Source of the DNA: Cristatella mucedo
Taxonomy: Eukaryota; Bryozoa; Phylactolaemata; Cristatellidae
DNA: 64,000 nt
Reading direction: 5' to 3'
NCBI GenBank assembly: GCA_009760855.2
Contig: WPIO01000002.1
Coordinates: 3,497,001 to 3,561,000 of the forward strand
A program made the position numbers and the translations under genes. Of the stretch, positions 55,501 through 64,000 are shown piece after piece; within the stretch, counting starts at the first letter, position 1, and each line of letters opens with the position of its first letter. The notes under the pieces were generated by a model. It ran no database searches, was not told the DNA's origin, and saw nothing but the letters and a program-made list of their open reading frames with translations.

Positions 55501-58500
55501 TTTACAGTTTTCAACACGGTATGCTCAACCCAAGGTGAACTGCTATTAGTACATGACTAGATGCCATTGGCATGGCAATCTGTCTCTCCCCCCAAAGTCG
55601 ACTGCTAGCGACCTGGCAAGAGCTCTCCTGTTTTTCCTCCAGCTACTTGTTCTCCAGCCGACATTGTCGTTCTCTAGTCTTGGCAGATTAAGCAGGCTAT
55701 TAAATAACTTGCAGCTGCGAACCTCGAGCACGTTTGACTTGTTCACTGCTGCAACTGAGCAAAACTTGGTACAGGTGCAGTGATGATTCCTCCAGGGTCC
55801 ACTAATATTCTCTTCGCAATCAGAAATGTTGGCAAATACGCAATTTTAATCTTCAAATAAAATTGGAACCACGGAATGTACCGGCTATAATCATAAGTGC
55901 GTTTTTCAATTCGCAAGATTTCTCAGGCCTGCTGCTAAGATAGTCGAAGGATGCTGAAAGCCGTGCCAACTTAGCTCATTTCTGCTTTCGAGTCATAATT
56001 TTAAAATAAGCAGCATCCACAGGCTATATCTGTTGATGCTGCATGCAGCTTAGTCAATCCAGAACACTTAAGCAGTCTGGTTGGGTACTAACTGCACTAA
56101 CATGACTAGATCCTTCAATAGGGGTTTTCCAAAACACCTGCATTTAATTAAGTGGCTAGTGGTCATTTAAAAGGTCATTTAAGGTAATTTCATCATGTCA
56201 TCAAGTCATTAAGGTCATTTAAGGTCATTAAAAGGTCATTTAAAAGGAACCTAAAAACACACCTATTTAGGACAGCATTTAGTGGGTCCCTGTGATTCGT
56301 CCTTGATGTGCTTATGCGTGCTGACACTGTGCATGCTGCCACTAACCACATTTGCATGCTGACCCTGTGCATGTCACCCCTAACCATATTATTCATTTCG
56401 TTTGTTTTTTCAAGCATGATTTTACTTACCTTTCAATTGCATTTCACTCTACAGCAAATGTAAAGCGCCTAGAGAGAGATTAAGTTCTCTGAGGGCGCTT
56501 TATCAAGTGAATTATTATATTATTATAGTGGTTGGGCAATGGAAGCAATGAGGCTCTTACATGTTGTGCAAAACTGCTTCAGCTAGGCTTTTCTGTCATA
56601 AACGTTGCTACTATCACATGCACCACTTGTCTCAGGCATGCTGCCTTCCATCAAGCAGTACATCGACTTCAAGGTCTTATCACTCCTTAAGTTCATCAAT
56701 TCTATTGTTTTAGCTTGCCTATGTGACATACTTTGTCCTCGGTCGTTATCTCACACAACCAGCTCCACTGTACTCTTATAACTAACTCTTCCTCTAACCA
56801 ACCTGAACTCCCTTGCCTAGAGATCACTACCTATTTGCATCACGACGTCTGACGTGATGACATTTGAAGCTTGACTATTAGCCCAACTAATCTCATAACG
56901 AATATTTCGTTTATGTGAATTGCCTTTATTGCTTATGATCGCTGAAATTTTGTGTTATTATCTGTAATCAATTGATGTACTTCCTTGCCGATCCACATGA
57001 AGTGCCTGTCATGGAATGGAATATAGTACATTCCTGACGTTGCAGGTATTCAACTTTTGTCGATCAAAATGTCATAGTAATTTCAAAAAGAAGCGAAATC
57101 CGAGGAAGGCCAGATGGACAAAAGCCTTTCGAAAGGCTTCTGGAAAGGAGCTTACAGTCGATCCGTCTTTTGAATTTGAAAAGCGGCGGCATGTACCTAT
57201 CAAGTATGATCGTGAATTATGGCAGAATACCGGTAAGCTGCATGAACCATGTTTAGGGGTCATCCTCCTTTTGCATGACAGAATAAAGTCAATGGATAAA
57301 TTTGTACAATGGCCAACCCATTATTAGTATCTGGCTAGATCATGGCTAATCAACTAAATTGCACTGCTAAAATTGCTATTTTGATACAAAGTTGTTGCTA
57401 TGCCTCTAGTGCCTCAATTGGCACATTGTACTACATCATTATTGGTATAATGCTGGAGTAAAGCATTTGCCTCCAGTAGCATTCGAACCCATGGATGCAT
57501 GGCTTGATCATGCTTCCTTTACAGCTTATGTAAAGTGCCTACAAAGAGATTGAGTTCTCTGAGGGGGCTATCCAAATATATTATTATTTTTATGCTGATC
57601 AGTTGGCTTCCAGATAGCTTTTGTCTTCTGTTGAATACAGGAGCAAACAATTTATTTCATAAGTTAACTTGATGCTATGAGCTCAGTCAAGTTGAGGATT
57701 TTGCTTGTGTGAAAATGAGGATGTTAATAGATCTGTGAGTTCACTAACTGACAGAGCCATCATAGTAGCTAAGTGTTTAAGAGCAAGTCTTGCTTAGTAG
57801 TGGAGGTGTTCTAGATAGCGTTAGAATGTATGTAAGGCAGGTATTTGGCTGGGCAATGGTCGCAGTGATGGTGATGACTTCAATGCCAAGTATTTATTTA
57901 GTAATTCGGTTGCTGCATATGTTATAGCACCAGTGAGTGCTTCGTCAGAGCTGTCTGCAAATTTCAGACAACACAATCGTCTGTTATATAGGTCAATTCT
58001 GCTCTACAGATCAGTAGAGAGCTCAAAGCTGAATCGATGTGAAACAGATTGTGTATTGACCAATGTTTTTTTCTTTAGAGAGAGATCGGTGCTTGATCAA
58101 TGACAGGGTCTCCACCAATGCAGCCTCCTAGTGCTTTCAAAACTGCAGCCAATGTTTTGGGTCATAGAGTTTGGTTCAGATGGAGATGCTCAATTTCAGA
58201 TACTATCAGGGTTGATTGTTACTTTCAGATAGGAGTTGAAGATTATTGTGGGGGATTAGCAGATCAAGCATCTGTACACCATAAGACGTTATCTATACAA
58301 GTAACAGTATATCGATATTGTTATCGCCGTGATTTGACTTGTTATTCTTCCTTCATTTGGCATCTGGATGAGTTGAAAACCGGATGTTGGCTCGAAGTAG
58401 AATTACAAATACCCTTTTGCCTGCCAAAAGTTGGTGCTGTAGTGGTAGGTGGATACACCTGAGTTCAGCTACTAAATAAGCAGATGCTAAGTGGAGAAGA

Positions 58501-61500
58501 CGACTGTATAAGCATTATGACCGTTAGTTTGCAGTTATATTGCCAGAATGCACAGGTAGTGATGCTTATGTAATTATATATCAACAAAATGGGTGCTGTC
58601 ACAGGTTCGAAGTACGTTCTCGAGTGGGTCTACGTTCACAGAAAATGGTGAGTTATACAGTATTTAGGATGCCTCTCGTAAATAAGTAAAGGTTAGCTTT
58701 TTTAACAGCCTCGTTTCTATATCGGCAGAGAACCATAACGGCTATCACTACCGATTGCAGTGAGCAATTAAGGATTGCCCGTTGCCAGATTCAAACCTGC
58801 GACCTGAGTCGTGAAGTGTGAGCACCATACCCCTGTGCCAAAACCCAGCTTATGTTGTGCACAAGCTTTTTTAGCCCATTGCCGAAGTTATCAAGTGGCT
58901 GAACAACTGTTCTGCACAACTCTTTTGGCTTGACCGTAGCAGCTAGCCATCCTTTTGTTTCGATCCTGGCCTATGAATTCAGAGGACTGAATAGTAACTT
59001 TGCACAAACCAGCCAATCACAGCATGCACAGCATGTTCTGTAAGTGGAGTGAAGCCGGGCTTCTCATGCTCCCTAGCCGGAAGATACCACTAATGTTGCA
59101 TTGATTGTATCGGTTTCAGGTCTGAGGCCTTTGAATCAGCACTTTTTTTTATAATACTTTGTGTGCTAGTCAGTGCTAGGCGATTGCTTGCATTCTTAGT
59201 AAACTGTGGTGTGGCGCATCTTTTTTGTTTTTGTTGAGATATTTGATTTAGCAGGTTTTTTTACTCAGCATTTTTCTCCTTTGACAGTGCCAGAATGGTT
59301 CTCGTGAATTGCACGATGTTAGCTTTGCTGTAGGGGAATATCGTAATAAACAGATACCTGTATGCGACTTTGACCTAGTCCTTGACACCTACTTGTGTTA
59401 GAGCTAGATCACTTGCATGTGTCCTGCCTCGGTTGCAGAAGCTTCAGTTCATCAGATTGTTTGAGCAGCATACTGCCTGAAGTTTTACAAGACCCTAGTC
59501 ATACTTTTCTTCCCATAAAATTAAACCTTGCAGTAATTGTTGGTTTTTATAGTTTCGCAAGGTTTATAAACATACCCCCTTTTTCTTTCGTATGTTTACT
59601 ATGTCTTGTCCCACACTAACCGACTCAGGCATGCGTTTGCAGTCACTGCTGTTAAAAGAATAGAGGAGATTAAAGTCAAGCGTCAGAACCAGTTTATAAA
59701 GAACAGGTAAGTAGAATTTGGCTAGCTAGCGTTTGGCTTTGAACTGTATCTAATGCTGCTGGTTTTTGTGTCGGACTCAGAAAAGTTTGGAATTCCAGCC
59801 AATCAGTTATCCATGATGCTTGCTGTAGACTGAAGAAAGGTAAAGAGCTGAGAAAGGAAGCTGACGTCAAGGAAGTACAACAAAATATTCACCTTATTAA
59901 AGCACCAGTTGGTAAGTAAGCTGAGCCTTGAGAGATTATGCGTCAGAAGTATTGCGTGGTTTATACACTTTTAATGCGCAGGTGTTATTTACAAGCCTAT
60001 CCTGATGTATATACCCAGATGTGTCGGTAATATTACTTCAGCTTTCTATATGTGCAGATGCCGTAAACCTCAGTTAAAAATGTTGAATATGTATATTTAC
60101 ACGGGTTTCTAATTAAGTGCTGCATGCTCATCTATTTTGCTAGCCTTGCACAAGGTTTTTAAATGCAAAGCTGTGCTCATTTTGGACTGCACCCTGCCTA
60201 ACATGCAAGACATACAAGCCTTCAAAAGTCTTGTCCTACTACTGACAATGCACAAATAGGTCAAACGAAACATAAATCCAAGTGCAGCCACTGGATTCAG
60301 CACACAGTGACCACCGATGTCAAAGCGGAATAGCTATCTGTGTAGTTAGTGGACTGTATGTAAAAATTGCTAAAAACCATGCGGTCGCTATGGATTTTGG
60401 TTGTTCAAGACCAACATTTCTTAAGTACTAACAGATCTGCATTTTTTGTATAGCCTTTTCCTCTGTACGAGCTATGTCTGCTCCGTACAAGCTATGCCTG
60501 CTCAGTCGAACTGTGTCGGCTCAGCCGCTGTGGGTATGAGGGAGCATTTTCCCTACCCACCAAAAGAGAGCCGGCTTCTGGCTTGTTTTGGTGCTTAGTT
60601 CAAGATGCCTAGGAAGTCACTGCTCGGCAGCGCCAGGACGACTGCAGGCCTTGCACGGTATAGGCCTAAGCAAACGAAAAGTGACACTGGCCCTTAAAAC
60701 CAGCCAAACAGCAGTGAGCTACACTCTTGCAAAGCTTCAAATGCACGGCGGTATCAGGTTGGCCAAGGAAGACGGTGCGGTAGGGAGCATTTCACCTGAC
60801 GGTGCTGGCTGTTCAGCAATGGAAGGCATCATTCCGGGAGCTGTCAGTTATTGGCAACCTCTACCGGTGTGCTGAAAAGCAGAGACTGAGGGAGCTTGCC
60901 AGACATGGCTTATTGATGAGGGTCTCCAAACCAAGCCTTTGCCCACCGAGTGATACAAGAGCATTTCAGATAGGCCCGGGACCACATCCACATTACGGTT
61001 GTGGTTAAGAGTAGAGTTTTATCGACTGGCGAATTAAAATTCACCTTTTTGGTGGATGTGTCAGTTTGAGGGGGGTGTTTCTGCTTTTTGCGAATCGGAA
61101 TTGTGCACTGTATTGACAGACTTATGGACCAGCACGTGTACTTCGATCTGGTAGAAAGTCCTTTGATTCCAAGTGCTTGAGGTTTTCTTGGGAATGGTTA
61201 CATTGGGCAGCAGGACAATGGCCCAAAGCACACTGCAAAACCTAAAAGTACTGCTTGCTAAAGCAGCTGTCAGATTCATTAAAATCTTGTAGAGCATCTA
61301 TCGGATAGGTTGGAGTGCTGTCTGAGGTCTGATTGTATCTGCTATGACTTTTACTAGGGTAGTGTTACTTCAGAGACTTGTGATAGGTTGCAGGTTTCGA
61401 TGCCGTAGCATATCGAGAGGTTATTAAAGACAGACCTATTAAATTATTTGCCATGTAATTGATATTTTTATTTTATGCATGATGCTAGCGACCGATTTAG

Positions 61501-61858
61501 TATACAGTGCAAAGAAATTGATGTATTATTCTATTGGCCAATTCTAATGGCATCAGGTGGGCATTACCATACCGGGTGGAACAAAACTTTTGAGAATATG
61601 CTGTTTTTGTAATTGCTAGCTTAGTCGTTGGTTGTCATGTTGGTAAACAGTGAGACCCAGATTGCCTGTAAGCACATAACTCAGTTGTGAAGGTTGAAAG
61701 CTTGTGCATGCTAAGCCATGCGAATGTGTAGAGATAGATAGTCAGCATGTTTTTTCTTTTTTCCCACAGCTGGTCGGGACAAACAAGCAAAAGTGGAGAT
61801 CATGGAAGAGGAATCTTCCGAAGAGGAACTGCCGGAAGCAGAGGATATTTATTTATGA
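52529..61858 (+). CDS. RSL24D1: RSL24D1 / Rlp24 ribosome biogenesis factor, complete, five exons
   Basis: Rlp24-type proteins sit on pre-60S particles and are swapped for eL24 in the cytoplasm. Exons: 52529-52609, 57046-57232, 59643-59706, 59829-59911, 61770-61858; phases chain (0,1,2,1) and total 167 residues plus stop (human 163). The start [18 protein letters not shown] and [20 protein letters not shown] place zinc ligands at Cys6, Cys9, Cys32 and Cys36. [17 protein letters not shown] and [18 protein letters not shown] are near-identical to human; [15 protein letters not shown] follows, then an acidic tail. The longer C-terminal basic/acidic extension separates it from ribosomal eL24. Intron 1 (4.4 kb) and the 59911-61770 intron contain transposon remains. 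Confidence 0.97.
53770..55200 (+). mobile_element. LINE-1 RT to 3' end in RSL24D1 intron 1
   Basis: [33 protein letters not shown] and [15 protein letters not shown] (YADD at 54152-54166) define the RT. A broken thumb follows, then the conserved C terminus [12 protein letters not shown] near 54.9 kb and an eroded hairpin tail near 55.1-55.2 kb. It has stops and shifts and is in the same direction as the host gene. Confidence 0.8.
56150..56250. repeat. Tandem AAGGTCATTT-like repeat
   Basis: About seven degenerate copies of AAGGTCATTT(A) spaced 10-17 bp lie at the upstream edge of a LINE-1 tail. The unit resembles the nuclear-receptor half-site AGGTCA by chance or otherwise. Confidence 0.7.
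56180..56540 (+). mobile_element. LINE-1 3' tail with AT-rich end, RSL24D1 intron 1
   Basis: The sequence AATGTAAAGCGCCTAGAGA...GTTCTCTGAGGGCGCTTTATC at 56458-56506 can fold as a stem with GCGCCTAGA paired to TCTGAGGGCGC. It is followed by AATTATTATATTATTATA. Preceding bases match the 3' UTR at 8.05-8.23 kb. Confidence 0.7.
56541..57010 (+). mobile_element. Degenerate LINE-1 thumb/C-terminal fragment
   Basis: TGCAAAACTGCTTCAGCTAGG, then CATCGACTTCAAGGTCTTATC, resemble the 17.9-18.2 kb region. It sits directly after the tail of another copy and ends just before RSL24D1 exon 2. Confidence 0.5.
57046..57232 (+). CDS. RSL24D1: RSL24D1 exon 2, second half of zinc ribbon and conserved core
   Basis: This exon carries 62 codons between acceptor GACGTTGCAG and donor GTAAGC. 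It holds the CXXXC half of the L24e-type zinc site and the highly basic [17 protein letters not shown] segment used in rRNA binding in this family. It leaves in phase 1, matching the exon at 59643. Confidence 0.96.
57505..57595 (+). repeat. LINE-1 type hairpin tail
   Basis: TGTAAAGTGCCTACAAAGAG...GTTCTCTGAGGGGGCTATCC, followed by ATATTATTATTTTT, is another isolated tail just inside RSL24D1 intron 2. Upstream is a tRNA-like piece with CATTCGAACCC at about 57480. Confidence 0.6.
57600..59640. other. RSL24D1 intron 2, with a 120-codon open frame of unknown nature
   Basis: The plus-strand frame 58100-58462 (starting [14 protein letters not shown]) is the longest non-transposon open frame in the intron. 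It has no matching splice context and no family I know, so it may be chance. SINE-B follows at 58.7 kb. The rest is unique AT-rich DNA. Confidence 0.45.
58680..58860 (-). repeat. SINE-B copy, minus strand, RSL24D1 intron 2
   Basis: AAAGGTTAGCTTTTTTAACAG, GCTATCACTACCGATTGCAG, AGATTCAAACCTGCGACC and GTCGTGAAGTGTGAGCACC follow the 26.6 kb copy. Confidence 0.65.
60590..61290 (+). mobile_element. Degenerate Tc1/mariner-type transposase in RSL24D1 intron 4
   Basis: The start resembles the Tc1 paired-like HTH ([13 protein letters not shown]...[10 protein letters not shown]), and 61208-61240 encodes [11 protein letters not shown], the DDE-domain signature around the second aspartate. Frameshifts and stops break the frame several times. 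I could not define terminal inverted repeats. It lies inside the intron between 59911 and 61770 in the sense direction of the host gene. Confidence 0.75.
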
Positions 61859-62369
61859 TCAGAATGTCTGTGCGATTGGTGACTGGAGGTTCAATGTTCT
61901 ACTAGTTGTCTCACGGAAATAATCCACCTCGTTTATACCTGAACGACATTTGCATAGGAAAATCAGATTCAAATGCCTTTTTTGTTTAACCTGGTATTTC
62001 CATGATTTCCTGATTTGTTCGGTATAATATACATCATGCCTGGTAGCTTGAGCAGGAAATCTCGTGAGATTTCGGTTGAACTGTTGCCTTATTTGCAGTC
62101 CAGTCACATAGGTGTAAATGTGCTTTTTGTAATCGTTAATGCCACTCACCATCCACTTTCTTTAGATCTGAAGTTCTAGGCAAGCATTTCTCAAAATCGT
62201 GCAAGGCCATTTCTCTCGTCATTTATCACATGTGCAAATGATCGAGTACTTTAGCTACAGTCTTATGAATTTCAAGGAAATCAAACTTCACACAGCTCTA
62301 TTACATACACTGAGGCACAAAACATCCTCGAAATATGGCTTCTGCTAGAGTTTTACTGAAGATGTCTAC

Positions 62370-62480
62370 TTGTGCAGGCCTAACACCCGGCTTCAGCCAC
62401 CTGGCGATATCGCTCAAAAGTCGTGCTACGGGGTTCAAATTAGACTACCGACTGAGCCACTGCACCAGCACAAAAAAGGA
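62370..62480 (-). repeat. tRNA-like SINE head, unassigned family
   Basis: On the minus strand GCAGTGGCTCAGTCGGTAG (A-box-like) is followed by TTTGAACCCCGTAGCACG (B-box-like). No cloverleaf acceptor pairing was found, so this is a SINE piece rather than a tRNA gene. Confidence 0.45.
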
Positions 62481-63559
62481 TCCCTAAAAGAGTACTTTGC
62501 TAGCCAAGAAAAGCAAATTTCAATGCTCAAAATACTCGGTTTGGAGGTCGTAACACTTTTGAGCAAACTTGTTTCAAGCCTCCACGTGTTCTCGGTTACT
62601 TACAAGTAAACAAGCATTTATTTCTGGATAGCATCCCTGATCACATACATCATGTGCTCATATTTGTTGCTCTCAGTTTATCTAGTGAGAGAACAGGCAA
62701 TGCAGCATCATGATCAACAATACGACGTGGTTGCCGTTGCTTTTAACTGTGCATACAAAAACATCCAAGCTTCGGTATGTGAAAGAACTGGTGGAGGTCA
62801 AGCAGAAACAAAATACTAAGAAGACAGGTGTATCGGGGAATAGGTTGCCGGACTGACAATGATAAACAGTATGAGCCAATAACCAAACACTTTGTTTTGA
62901 AAGTCTACTATCAATGGTCTGAAAATCGTTAATACTCTTGATAGCTAGTGAGATAGACAGCTGCAGCCACTATACAACCTGACTGCATGGAGTCGGAAGG
63001 CAACAATGTTAACACAGCAATGCAATGCACAGCTACATCGAGTGCGCGATGCCTTGCATAGTACTAGTACCAGTAGCCATAATCTGGCACTAAAAGCGAA
63101 ATCTCACGATAGTATGCAGGACTTGTAGTGGAGTTGAACTGCACATCGGTGCCTCATGTCTAACGGCAAGTCATGCACCTCACTGGTTAAGATGTTATCA
63201 ACCCTGTGGTGGTGATGACACGCTAGGCTGAGGTGACATCCCCAATGAGTCGTTCAGTATACTTGCATCGTCGTCTGCAACAAAGTTATAACCACTGGTC
63301 TGAGAACACAAAAAGATTTTCGAGAGACAATACACTGCTTATGTGGATGTAGGAGCAACAACATCGAGGGAATGTAACTATACTATGCCTGAGAGTTGGG
63401 ATTCACTATTGATGCATGTAGGCTCACCGTAGCCCATTCACCCTGATGGCCAGTAGTTTTGATGGATCCGCCACTAAAATTTTAGTAACAGGGATCAGGT
63501 TATTTAATCCTAGGCAACGACAAGAGGGGAGAACGTTCAATAGCTTACGCAAATTACCA

Positions 63560-63650
63560 CGAACCTGGTGGCCTAGTGATTATGAGATCGGATAAGTACA
63601 TGGATTCGTAGAACCTCAGGCCCTCGAATCCTGCTGGATGCATGCTTTTT
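63560..63650 (+). repeat. tRNA-like SINE head, unassigned family
   Basis: GGTGGCCTAGTGATTATGAG and CCCTCGAATCCTGCTGGATG have A- and B-box spacing. Similar tRNA-like pieces are at 63130-63210 (reverse), 61390-61430 and 37570-37660 (reverse). Confidence 0.4.
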
Positions 63651-63689
63651 CGTAGGTCAATTTGACACTAACCCAAAACGGATAGTCAA

Positions 63690-64000
63690 GAGTGAATGTT
63701 AATGTATCTCCGTCTGTAACTCCACCAAGACTAGTGGGTGTTACACAGGAGAGTTTTGTATAGCGCACTCACAGCCTAAGCGGCTTTCGGTATGCATTCA
63801 GTAGCCAACAGGCGTCATATCACACAACAAAGAGAAAGTGAGAAGCATAGCTTAGTCAGGAGAGCAGATCAAGTATGAAGTAACATGAAGTAGCAGCTCA
63901 GGAAGGCTGGAGGGGATGTGCCATAGTCGTCAGCAGGATAATAGTTGTCGTTGTGTAAGAATTGTGGAAGTGAGTTCCACAGTCTAGGACCTGCAGAGCA
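63690..64000 (-). mobile_element. LINE-2 3' end, minus strand, cut by window edge
   Basis: The sequence from GTATCTCCGTCTGTAACTCC through GGCTTTCGGTATGCATTCAG to GTGAGTTCCACAGTCTAGG matches the 46.4-46.7 kb copy in the same orientation. The body must continue beyond position 64000. Confidence 0.75.

Larger units (their letters stand above)
61859..63689. other. Intergenic region right of RSL24D1
   Basis: It contains scattered tRNA-like SINE heads and no supported gene. No AATAAA was found close after the RSL24D1 stop, so its polyadenylation site is not assigned. Confidence 0.5.

Overview
The window is nuclear DNA from an animal. Coding sequence is split into many short exons with GT-AG borders, introns are long and full of degenerate retroposons, and there are long CA/TG microsatellites. 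There is no operon, ribosome-binding site, CRISPR array or prokaryotic element. Three conserved eukaryotic genes can be rebuilt exon by exon. I could not place the species beyond an invertebrate-type metazoan; a marine non-vertebrate is my guess.

Layout. Positions 1 to 21.6 kb, minus strand: most of a Treslin/TICRR orthologue (origin firing, TopBP1 partner), with its first exon at 20.85-21.59 kb and its 3' part running to or past the left edge. Positions 21.6-30.1 kb: TICRR promoter with E2F, CCAAT and ETS-like motifs, old LINE and SINE remains, a GA-rich minisatellite, and two unrecognised exon-like blocks at 28.7-29.5 kb. Positions 30.2-52.3 kb, minus strand: a complete nuclear cap-binding protein gene NCBP1 (CBP80) of about 23 exons, whose introns hold two LINE lineages, a Tc1/mariner remnant and a CA repeat. 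Positions 52.29-52.53 kb: a 243-bp divergent promoter. Positions 52.5-61.9 kb, plus strand: a complete RSL24D1 (Rlp24-type ribosome biogenesis factor) gene of five exons, with LINE copies and another Tc1/mariner remnant in its introns. Positions 61.9-64 kb: intergenic DNA with tRNA-like SINE pieces and a LINE 3' end cut by the right edge.

The genes do not form one pathway: TICRR acts in S-phase entry, NCBP1 in nuclear RNA cap binding and RSL24D1 in 60S assembly. NCBP1 and RSL24D1 are head to head and probably share a promoter.

Repeats make up much of the rest: LINE-1 (my label), a YADD reverse-transcriptase element with a hairpin 3' tail and AT-rich end; LINE-2 (my label), a related element ending in ACATT repeats; SINE-A, a tRNA-like head joined to the LINE-1-type hairpin tail; and SINE-B, a second tRNA-derived family with a different body. 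I found no convincing new defence, toxin or biosynthetic system. The most interesting items are the conserved Treslin CDK-site module, two candidate microexons, the SINE/LINE shared tail and the unrecognised exons near 29 kb.
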